64,000 bases of DNA from Pseudomonas sp. Ant30-3. Lineage in GTDB: Bacteria; Pseudomonadota; Gammaproteobacteria; Pseudomonadales; Pseudomonadaceae. Position numbers and translations under genes: made by a program. Of this stretch, positions 52,036 to 59,900 are shown in pieces. Positions within the stretch are counted from its first letter, which is position 1. Every line of letters starts with the position of its first letter. The notes under the pieces are model-generated. The model saw only the letters and a program-made list of their open reading frames with translations, had not been told where the DNA came from and made no database searches. The stretch spans positions 62,001 to 126,000 of the forward strand of contig NZ_JMCL01000018.1 of assembly GCF_000690905.1 (NCBI RefSeq), written 5' to 3'.

Positions 52036-52662
52036 GTGGACGAGCAAAAAGCCCTGCGGGTGATGCGTGAGCTGGTCGATAACGGCGAGTTGACCGACCC
52101 GGACAGCGCCCGTGGCAAATTGCTGCAAGTGGCCGCTCACCTGTTTCGTAACAAAGGCTTCGAGCGCACCACCGTGCGCGACCTGGCCGGTGCAGTGGGC
52201 ATACAGTCGGGCAGCATCTTTCATCACTTCAAAAGCAAGGACGAAATCCTGCGCGCGGTGATGGAAGAAACCATCCGCTACAACACCGCACTCATGCGTG
52301 CCGCCCTGGCCGACGCCGCCAATGTGCGCGAGCGGGTGCTGGCGCTGATTCGCTGTGAATTGCAGTCGATCATGGGCGGCAGTGGTGAAGCCATGGCGGT
52401 GCTGGTGTATGAATGGCGTTCGCTGTCCGAGGACGGTCAGGCGAAAGTACTGGCGCTGCGTGATGTATATGAAGAACTCTGGCTGCAGGTGCTGGGTGAG
52501 GCCAGACAGGCCGGAATGATTCGGGGCGACGTGTTCATCACCCGACGTTTCCTCACGGGCGCGCTGTCGTGGACCACCACCTGGTTCCGCCCCGAGGGCA
52601 GCATGAACCTCGATCAATTGGCCGATGAGGCATTGATTCTGGTTTTGGAAGAAAAACAGTAG
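52036..52662 (+). CDS. atuR: TetR-family repressor AtuR
   Basis: Regulator of 208 residues. The TetR HTH occupies about 30-75 (RTTVRDLAGAVGIQSGSIFHHFKSK in family form), followed by an all-helical ligand domain. GTG 52036 is supported by AGGAGAG seven bases upstream. It is divergent from atuA across the 13-bp inverted repeats, so it should repress the atu operon and itself until a pathway CoA intermediate binds. Confidence 0.93.
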   Translation: MDEQKALRVMRELVDNGELTDPDSARGKLLQVAAHLFRNKGFERTTVRDLAGAVGIQSGSIFHHFKSKDEILRAVMEETIRYNTALMRAALADAANVRERVLALIRCELQSIMGGSGEAMAVLVYEWRSLSEDGQAKVLALRDVYEELWLQVLGEARQAGMIRGDVFITRRFLTGALSWTTTWFRPEGSMNLDQLADEALILVLEEKQ

Positions 52663-52749
52663 TATCGGCGACAGGGAAGGAAACTGGCTAAGTGGCCGAA
52701 ACCGCCTAGCTTCAACGCAATGCTGCGTCATTTTCGGGGAGTGGGTGTT

Positions 52750-53559
52750 TTGAAGTCTTCGCCAATCAGGACGGCCTTGGGGCTTTTGCTCGCAGCGCTC
52801 GCGATGCTGTGGGGTTTGCCCGTCCAGGCTGCACAACTGGTGCGAGTTGGCGCCGCACATTTCCCACCGTATACGGTGCGCCCTGAGTCCGGTGCCGACA
52901 CGGGCCTGCTGCCGCAGTTGGTCGAAGCCCTGAATACCGCGCAAAGCGACTATCAGTTCGTGCTGGTGCCCACTTCGATTCCGCGGCGATTTGGTGATTT
53001 CAAGCAGGGTCGGGTAGACATGGCGATTTTCGAGAATCCGCAATGGGGCTGGACCGAGATCCCGCACACCACGGTCGACATGGGGCTCGAAGACGCGGAA
53101 ATATTCGTCGCACAGCGCTCGCCCGATGGTCACGCGGCGCGCCAACAAACGTACTTCGCCGATCTCGCCGGCAAACGTCTGGCGCTGTTTAGCGGCTATC
53201 ACTACGAGTTCGCCAATTTCAATGCCGACCCCAAAGTGCTTGCGCAAGACTACAACGCCACGCTGACGTATTCCCACGACAGCAACTTGCTGATGGTGCT
53301 GCGCGGGCGCGCCGACATTGCGTTGGTGACGCGTTCCTACCTGAGCGATTACCTGCTGCGTAACGAGAAGGTCGCCAGTCAATTACTGGTGTCTGAGCGC
53401 ATCGACCAGATCTATCACCACTACGCGATCCTGCGCCCGGCGGCGCCGATCAGTGGCGCTGCTTTCGAAAAAATCCTGCGAGGGTTGCGCGACAACGGTC
53501 AGATGCTGAAGATTTTTGATCCCTATAAAATCGCAGTGGTGCCGGTCCAGGGCAACTGA
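52750..53559 (+). CDS. Orphan periplasmic solute-binding protein (SBP_bac_3 type)
   Basis: Precursor of about 269 residues with signal peptide (RTALGLLLAALAMLWGLPVQAA in essence) and an amino-acid-type binding fold: VGAAHFPPYTVRPESG, FGDFKQGRVDMAIFENP, LAGKRLALFSGYHYEFANF. TTG 52750 follows GGGGAG at eight bases and starts the signal sequence; ATG 52720 would add ten residues. No permease or ATPase is adjacent, so it may be a stand-alone sensor or binding protein. Ligand unknown. Confidence 0.82.
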   Translation: MKSSPIRTALGLLLAALAMLWGLPVQAAQLVRVGAAHFPPYTVRPESGADTGLLPQLVEALNTAQSDYQFVLVPTSIPRRFGDFKQGRVDMAIFENPQWGWTEIPHTTVDMGLEDAEIFVAQRSPDGHAARQQTYFADLAGKRLALFSGYHYEFANFNADPKVLAQDYNATLTYSHDSNLLMVLRGRADIALVTRSYLSDYLLRNEKVASQLLVSERIDQIYHHYAILRPAAPISGAAFEKILRGLRDNGQMLKIFDPYKIAVVPVQGN

Positions 53560-53588
53560 GCCCGGGGCTGGTATTTTCCGCCGTCGGT

Positions 53589-53612
53589 TAAATTTCCCGC
53601 ACTGGCTCACGT
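53589..53612 (+). promoter_or_regulatory. PvdS-dependent (iron starvation) promoter box of the acetyltransferase gene
   Basis: TAAAT at 53589 and CGT at 53610, separated by exactly 16 bases, match the IS box TAAAT-N16-CGT recognised by PvdS. It lies 38 bases before the ATG at 53651. The matching pvdL box is at 56749. Confidence 0.8.
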
Positions 53613-53650
53613 CACTTTGTTAAACCGTCGACGAATCGTGAGCCCCACCC

Positions 53651-54664
53651 ATGCCCAATCCAAATGACCTGACGGCCTTGGCCTTGCCGACTGGCAAAAG
53701 CCTCACGGCTGATGAAACTGCAAGCCGCCTGATGTTGAGCCTGGAAGGGCAGCCCTTGATCTCGCTGTGCCTGAGCCGCCAGCCCGGCTTGCAGGTATCT
53801 GTCGGAGAGCGCTTTGCTCAGCCCGACACTCAGGCAATCTGGGCGAGCTGTTATTGGTTGTTCGCCCGCGACCCTGCCTGTCAGCGGCTTGTCTGGCGGC
53901 TCGACGAAGCGCCGGCGCACGCGTTGCTCAGCGGGTTGCTAATCCCCACCGAAACCGCTGGCGAGTATGGCTGCGAGCGCACGTTGTTCTGGCAATTGCC
54001 GCAGCCTTGGCTGGGTCAGACGATGGCCGGGGTGTACCCGCAGCAAATGGTCATCAGTGGCGGCAAGCGTCATCCGTTGCGCCCGGTCAAACCGCGCGGT
54101 GAGGTTTATCGGCGTTTCGATGCGCGGCTGGGGGCGTGGATTTCCCTGCGGACGGTGGAGATAGAGCTCGACCTGCAACGTTTCAACAGGTGGCAGAACA
54201 GTGCGCGCGTCGCCAGTTTCTGGGAGGAGGAGGGCAGCCTCGAGCAGCATCGCGAATACTTGAGCAAGCTTGAAGCGGACCCGCACACCTTGACGCTGAT
54301 TGGCTGTTTCGATGATCAGCCGTTTGCCTATTTTGAAGCCTATTGGGCCAAGGAAGACCGCATCTCGCCGTTCTACGACGCAGGCGATTACGACCGCGGC
54401 ATTCACATGCTGGTCGGTGAAGAAAATCACCGCGGGCCGCACAAGGTCGCGAGCTGGTTATCGGCGCTGGTGCATTACCTGTTTCTCGACGATCCACGCA
54501 CTCAGCGGGTGGTCGCCGAGCCGCGCGCTGACAACGCGAAGATGATCGGCTATATGCAGAATCAGCGCTTCCACTGCGAAAAGGAATTCGACTTCCCGCA
54601 TAAGCGCGCGGCGTTGATGGTGTTGGGGCGGGAGCGGTTTTTTGATCGGTGTGTGTTGGGCTGA
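53651..54664 (+). CDS. IucB/PvdYII-like siderophore N-acetyltransferase (GNAT)
   Basis: Protein of 337 residues. The C-terminal half (about 165-330) has the siderophore-type acyltransferase pattern: WQNSARVASFWEEEGSLEQH, PFAYFEAYWAKEDRISPFYDA, RGIHMLVGEENHRGPHKV and RVVAEPRADNAKMI, with the acetyl-CoA-binding loop near GPHK. The N-terminal half is less conserved. Relatives acetylate N-hydroxy-lysine or N5-hydroxyornithine for aerobactin or pyoverdine. A PvdS box and nearby pvdS/pvdL support action on hydroxyornithine for the pyoverdine peptide. Substrate is inferred. Confidence 0.87.
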   Translation: MPNPNDLTALALPTGKSLTADETASRLMLSLEGQPLISLCLSRQPGLQVSVGERFAQPDTQAIWASCYWLFARDPACQRLVWRLDEAPAHALLSGLLIPTETAGEYGCERTLFWQLPQPWLGQTMAGVYPQQMVISGGKRHPLRPVKPRGEVYRRFDARLGAWISLRTVEIELDLQRFNRWQNSARVASFWEEEGSLEQHREYLSKLEADPHTLTLIGCFDDQPFAYFEAYWAKEDRISPFYDAGDYDRGIHMLVGEENHRGPHKVASWLSALVHYLFLDDPRTQRVVAEPRADNAKMIGYMQNQRFHCEKEFDFPHKRAALMVLGRERFFDRCVLG

Positions 54665-54705
54665 GGGGCAGGGCTCGGAATCTTTGTTGGTTTTGAGTCA
54701 GTCTT

Positions 54706-54731
54706 CGCGAGCAAGCTTGGCTCCCACATTC
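54706..54731. repeat. Single REP unit, opposite orientation to the following array
   Basis: TCGCGAGCAAGCTTGGCTCC followed by CACA near 54706-54731, read in the opposite sense to the tandem units that start at 54761. It forms the left, inverted partner of the array. Confidence 0.75.
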
Positions 54732-54759
54732 GAGTGCGTTTTCTAAGAGAATTCGGTCA

Positions 54760-55066
54760 ACTGTGGGAGCTGGCCTGCCAGCGATGGCGGACTTTGATTT
54801 GCCTGGATCTCAAGGCTGTACGCGGTTAACTGTGGGAGCTGGCCTGCCAGCGATGGCGGGCTTTGGTTTGCCTGGATCTCGAGGCCGTACGCGGTCAACT
54901 GTGGGAGCTGGCCTGCCAGCGATGGCGGACTTTGATTTGCCTGGATCTCAAGGCTGTACACGGTCAACTGTGGGAGCTGGCTTGCCAGCGATGGCGGACT
55001 TCTGATTTTGCTGGATTCTTGAGGGTGTAACCGGTCCCCTGTAGGAGCTGGCTTGCCAGCGATGGC
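54760..55066. repeat. Tandem array of five REP-containing units (69-71 bp period)
   Basis: The start CTGTGGGAGCTGG recurs at 54761, 54830, 54899, 54968 and, with one change, 55039, giving periods of 69, 69, 69 and 71 bases. Each unit has one REP element (GGAGCTGGCCTGCCAGCGAT) and a nearly identical spacer (GGCGGACTTTGATTTGCC...). Same orientation throughout. Because 69 is divisible by three, spurious repetitive open frames appear on both strands; they are not genes. Confidence 0.92.
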
Positions 55067-55090
55067 TATGTTTTAGGCGCTGAGGATATT

Positions 55091-55898
55091 GCTGGTGTAC
55101 ATATCCGTTATTGCGGTCAGGGCTGCTATCGGTTTCGCCCTTACGGCGAGTCACTTGGAGAAGCACCAAGTAACCAAGTGCTCTTGCCCCTGACGTCCGG
55201 TGGCTCGCTTCGGCTCGCCATGCCTTCGCTCCGGTCCTGCTCCGTGGGCCCGGCGCGGTCGGCCATCCTTGGCCGTGCGCGCCTAACCCGGCATCCATGC
55301 CGGGTTGCCCACTGCGCAGAACCTGCGCTCAGCCTCCCGAGGGGGCGGCTAACCGCTACAGCCGCCGAGGCGGCCTACCGGCCGACCTGGCTGCGCAGGT
55401 TACGTTGCTCGTCGCCCGTCGCCCGCAGCTCATTCCCACGCTCCGCGTGGGAATGCATCCCGTGACGCTCTGCGTCACGACTTTGCAAGGCTGCAGTCTT
55501 GCGTCGACTTCGGAACGCAGAGCGTCCCTGGCGGCATTCCCACGCGGAGCGTGGGAACGATCAGCTTCGGGGCAGGAGCCTGGGGTTTTGCTTTGCTTTG
55601 CTTCAGATCTTGATCTTGATCCACCTGGCCCTTTCCCAGAGGCTGAACGCAGGCGTTGCGCAGGGGGCACCGCGGCAAGGATGCCGCGGTAGTCGCCCCC
55701 GGCCATGGATGGCCGATGGCGACGGGCCCCCGGAGCAATGCCGGAGTGAGGGCATGCCGAGCCTAGGCGAGGCACCGAATGGCGGGGCGAAAGCGTTTGG
55801 TTACTTGGGGCCGGGCCGCGTAGGCATTTCCAAGTGACTCGCCGTAAGGGCGAAACCCATATCAGCCGTCACCAAAAAAATCGGATATGTACACCAGC
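55091..55898. repeat. About 800-bp giant imperfect inverted repeat
   Basis: The outer ends are GCTGGTGTACATATCCG (55091-55107) and its inverse (55882-55898). Inside, GGTTTCGCCCTTACGGCGAG, extended to 28 bases at 55131-55158, is inverted at 55830-55857. The arms (about 55091-55350 and 55625-55898) are diverged copies of one sequence facing each other, with a different repeat in the centre. No coding signal is convincing. It resembles long intergenic repeats widespread in fluorescent Pseudomonas. Together with the array to its left it fills the 1.3 kb gene-free stretch between the acetyltransferase and pvdS. Confidence 0.85.
55431..55562. repeat. Second copy of the GTTCCCACGC repeat family, nested in the giant inverted repeat
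   Basis: CATTCCCACGCTCCGCGTGG at 55431 and the inverse ending GTGGGAACGATC near 55562 match the element at 47434-47538, including internal hairpins such as GTGACGCTCTGCGTCAC (55462-55478). It occupies the centre of the larger inverted repeat. Confidence 0.88.
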
Positions 55899-55918
55899 CA
55901 GATCCAAGTCGCCGGCAA

Positions 55919-56001
55919 GATGTGGGAGCGGCTTGCCCGCAAATGACGGCGACGCGGTTTAGCGGCTAGCGAACGGCAGCGACGCGGTTCAGCGGCTAAC
56001 G
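55919..56001. repeat. REP unit plus a 30-bp direct repeat reaching into pvdS
   Basis: A REP variant (GATGTGGGAGCGGCTTGCCC) at about 55919 is followed by two direct copies of GCGACGCGGTTYAGCGGCTA at about 55949 and 55979. The second copy includes the pvdS stop codon (55996-55998). This looks like a short tandem duplication at the 3' end of the gene. Confidence 0.7.
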
Positions 56002-56544
56002 CCGCGCAAACGTATCCGCGCGACTGCCCGAGACTTTGCGGCAGTGAACCAGTGCATCACGAATCATGAAGTTCACCAGGGTCGGCGATACGCCGAGTTC
56101 CTTGGCGATGTCCTTTTGCGGCACGCCGTGCAGCCGGTACATCTCGAAGGCGTAGCGCGTGCGGCTGGGCAGCTCGGTCAGCGCGTCGGCGATGTTTTCC
56201 AGCGTCGAGAAATTGATGTGCGAGGTTTCCGGCGAAGCGCCTGGTATCACCACGTTCAACCCTTCCTCTTCAGGCCCCGAATACTTCTGCTCCAGCGCCT
56301 GCTTGCGATAGTGATCGATCGCCAGATTTCGCACGATCTGGAACAGATAACTCAGCTGAGCCTTGAACGACGACGTGATCTGCGGCGCCGAGTGCAGGCG
56401 GAAGAACGCGTCTTGAACCACATCTTCGGCGCGTGACCGGCAGCCGGTAATACGCGCTGCAATCTTGACCAGAATCAGTCGGTTATCGACGAATGCCTGA
56501 AGTAGCGGTGAATCGCACCTGCTTGTGGATACTTGTTCCGTCAT
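55996..56544 (-). CDS. pvdS: ECF sigma factor PvdS
   Basis: Iron-starvation sigma factor of 182 residues. Region 2 is AARITGCRSRAEDVVQDAFFRLH... (about 30-55) with FQIVRNLAIDHYRKQ; region 4 is LPSRTRYAFEMYRLHGVPQKDIAKELGVSPTLVNFMI in family form (about 120-160). It directs RNA polymerase to pyoverdine genes. ATG 56544 (MTEQVSTSRCDSP) is used; 21 upstream codons in frame run through the promoter region. A Fur-box-like site lies about 80 bases upstream. It is divergent from pvdL, the usual arrangement in fluorescent pseudomonads. Confidence 0.95.
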   Translation of the reverse strand: MTEQVSTSRCDSPLLQAFVDNRLILVKIAARITGCRSRAEDVVQDAFFRLHSAPQITSSFKAQLSYLFQIVRNLAIDHYRKQALEQKYSGPEEEGLNVVIPGASPETSHINFSTLENIADALTELPSRTRYAFEMYRLHGVPQKDIAKELGVSPTLVNFMIRDALVHCRKVSGSRADTFARR

Positions 56545-56625
56545 GGAAATCACCTTGCTGCAAATGGGGTCGTGGGACGTCAAGCGCAAAGGAGCCGTCC
56601 TACACATCGAGCGACAAATTATGTT

Positions 56626-56644
56626 GAATGATAATGATTGTCAA
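56626..56644. promoter_or_regulatory. Fur box upstream of pvdS
   Basis: GAATGATAATGATTGTCAA resembles the 19-bp Fur consensus built from GATAAT hexamers. It lies about 80 bases upstream of the pvdS start codon. Iron-loaded Fur is known to repress pvdS in pseudomonads; the site itself is read from sequence. Confidence 0.8.
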
Positions 56645-56748
56645 TTGAGAAAGAGAATTAATGCGCCGTAAAGGCGCAAGCTGAGAACTGCGACACATGG
56701 CCACACCTTGGCCATGTCCTGGCCCCGCCGACGATCAGTCCGGCCGAC

Positions 56749-56772
56749 TAATTATTTGCAGAGGTCATCCGT
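56749..56772 (+). promoter_or_regulatory. PvdS-dependent promoter box of pvdL
   Basis: TAATT (56749-56753) and CGT (56770-56772) are separated by 16 bases, one mismatch from TAAAT-N16-CGT. About 150 bases before the pvdL start codon. The rest of the 380-base pvdS-pvdL intergenic region holds no gene. Confidence 0.72.
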
Positions 56773-56924
56773 TCTCATTGGTGATGGAACCGGATGAAAG
56801 CCCGGTTCTCAGCGCATTTCCAATGCCTTGCGCGGTCGGCGAAGACCCCGCCCTGCATGCCCTCAATAGGCGTGGCGTTACAACACCGATACCCCTTGCA
56901 AGCCGAATACAGGCAGGAAACCTC

Positions 56925-59900
56925 ATGACCGACGCGTTCGAAATCCCAAGTACCCTGGTCCAGGCCCTTCAGCGCCGCGCGGCCCTGACACCGGATCGGG
57001 TGGCTTTGCGCTTCCTCGCCGAAACCGCCGATCAGACCGTGGTGCTCAGTTATCGTGAACTGGACCAACGGGCGCGAATGATTGCCGGTGCGGTGCAGGC
57101 GCAAGCGGATTTCGGTGATCGCGCGGTGCTACTGTTTCCCAGCGGTCCGGACTACGTTGCGGCATTTTTTGGCTGTCTGTACGCGGGCGTGATCGCAGTC
57201 CCGGCTTACCCGCCTGAATCGGCCAAGCGTCATCATCAGGAGCGTCTGCTGTCGATCATCAGCGATGCCGAACCGCGCCTGTTACTGACCAGTGCCGACC
57301 TGCGCGACGCGTTGCAGCACATCCAAGGTGCACCGCCGCTGCTGTGCGTCGACACATTGGCGACCGAGTTGGCCGGACATTGGCTCGAGCCGGTTCTTGA
57401 TCACGACCACATTGCTTTCCTGCAATACACCTCCGGCTCCACCGCGTTGCCCAAAGGCGTGCAGGTCAGCCACGGCAACTTGGTCGCCAACGAATTGCTG
57501 ATTCGTCACGGCTTCGGCATCGACCTGAACCCCGACGACGTGATCGTCAGCTGGCTGCCGCTGTACCACGACATGGGCCTGATCGGCGGTCTGTTGCAGC
57601 CGATTTTCAGCGGCGTACCGTGCGTGTTGATGTCGCCAGCGTACTTCCTCGGCCGGCCGTTACGCTGGCTGGAAGCGATCAGCGAATACCGCGGCACCAT
57701 CAGCGGCGGACCGGACTTTGCCTATCGCCTGTGCAGCGAGCGGGTCAGCGAATCGGCGCTGGCACGTCTCGATTTGAGCAATTGGCGAGTGGCTTATTCC
57801 GGTTCGGAACCGATTCGTCTCGACACCCTGGAGCGCTTCGCCGAGAAGTTCGCCCCGTGCGGTTTCACCCCCGGCAGTTTCATGGCGTCTTACGGTTTGG
57901 CCGAAGCCACGCTGTTCGTCGCCGGGACGGCGCGGGGGCAGGGGATCGGCAACCTGCGGGTGGACGATCAGGCGCTGGCGCAAAATCGCGCCGAGCCGGG
58001 CGAAGGCAGTGCAATCATGAGTTGCGGCATCAGTCAGCCGGATCACGCGGTGCAGATCGTCGATTCGCTCGCGCTCACCGAGCAGGCCGAAAACGCCGTC
58101 GGCGAAGTCTGGGCGACCGGGCCGAGCATCGCCCACGGTTACTGGCGCAACCCGCAAGCGTCAGCGCAAACTTTTGTCGAGCAGGCCGGCCGCACCTGGC
58201 TGCGCACCGGCGATCTGGGGTTCATGCGCGAGGGTGAGCTGTTCATCACCGGTCGCCTCAAAGACCTGCTGATCGTGCGTGGGCAAAATCTCTATCCGCA
58301 AGACATCGAACAGACCATCGAGCGCGAAGTGGAAGTGGTGCGCAAAGGTCGGGTCGCCGCGTTTGCAGTAAACGTTGGCGGTCAGGAAGGCATCGGCATC
58401 GCTGCAGAAATCAGCCGCAGCGTGCAGAAAATCCTGCTGCCGGACGCGTTGATCAAAGCCATCCGTCAAGCGGTGGCGGAGGTGTATCAGGAAGCGCCGA
58501 GCGTGGTGGTATTGCTCAATCCCGGCGCATTGCCGAAGACCTCCAGCGGCAAACTACAACGCTCCGCGTGCCGCAGTCGCCTGGCCGATGGCAGCCTCGA
58601 CAGCTATGCGCTGTTCCCGTCGGCGAGCATGGAAAACGCTAAGGAAATCGACTCGGTTTCGGAACTGCAAACGCAGATCGGCCTGATCTGGTCCGAGCAA
58701 TTGCAGGCTGGAAAGGTCGGCAGCGATGACCATTTCTTCTTGCTCGGCGGCAACTCCATCGCCGCCACGCAGGTGGTGGCGCGGCTGCGTGAAGAACTTG
58801 GCCTGGAGCTGAACCTGCGCCTGTTGTTCGAGGCACCCACCCTCGGCGCTTTTGCCGCTGCCGTGGCCCGCCTGCAACAGGATGGCGGCCTCGCTCAAGG
58901 CGCAATCACACGGCTGTCGCGCAGCGAAGCGCTGCCGCAATCGCTGGCGCAAAACCGTCTGTGGATCACATGGCAACTCGATCCACAAAGCAGCGCCTAT
59001 AACATTCCCGGTGCTTTGCGTTTGCGTGGCGAACTGGATGAAGACGCCTTGCGCGCCAGTTTCCAGCAACTGCTCAACCGCCATGAATCCCTGCGCACAC
59101 GGTTTTTCGAACGTGATGGCGTGGCGCTGCAACAGGTCGATGCTCATGCCGAATTCAATCTGCAAAAGATCGACCTTAGCGACTTGCCCGTCGCTAAGCG
59201 TGAAACCCGTGCGCTGCAAATCCGCGAGGATGAAGCGCGTACTCAGTTCGATCTGCAGAACGGCCCGCTGCTGTGGGTGACGCTGGTGCGCCTGGCCGAT
59301 GACGATCATCAGTTGCTGGTGACGCTGCATCACATCATTGCCGATGGCTGGTCGCTGAACGTGCTGATCGATGAGTTTTCGCGCCTGTATGCCGCCGCCT
59401 CTCAAGGCCAGGCTGCGACGCTCGCAGCATTGCCGACGCAGTACGCCGATTACGGCAGCTGGCAGCGTCAATGGCTGGCGCAAGGTGAGGGCGAGCGGCA
59501 GTTGGCGTACTGGAAAACACAATTGGGTGAGGAGCATCCGACCCTTAGTCTGGCCACCGATCACCCGCGTTCAGCGCAGCAAACCTTCAGTGCGGCGCGT
59601 CATTCGATCAAACTCGACACAGCGTTGAACGAAGCGATTCGCTCGACTGCGCAGGCCCACGATGCCACACCGTTCATGCTCTTGCTGGCCGCGTTTCAGA
59701 GCCTGTTGCACCGCTACAGCGGCCAGCGCGACATCCGCATCGGCGTGCCGAACGCCAACCGTCCGCGCCTGGAAACCCAAGGGCTGATAGGCTTCTTCAT
59801 CAACACCCAAGTACTGCGCGCCGAGGTGGATTCGCGGCTGTCGTTCGTTGAGCTGCTGGCGCAGACCCGTCAGGCGGCATTGGGCGCGCAGGCGCATCAG

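Noticed and set aside
51919..53382. 487-codon minus-strand frame opposite atuR and the binding-protein gene
   Set aside because: It runs across the atu operator, atuR and the solute-binding-protein gene, all supported by motifs and ribosome sites.
54743..55005. Open frames with a repeated peptide over the tandem array
   Set aside because: They arise because the 69-bp unit is divisible by three. No ribosome site or independent coding signal is present.
54760..55066. Possible CRISPR array
   Set aside because: The units are identical including the spacers, the period is a simple tandem duplication, and no cas gene is present.
55178..55837. Small open frames inside the giant inverted repeat
   Set aside because: They lie in diverged copies of a dispersed repeat, occur on both strands and all frames, and have no starts with ribosome sites.
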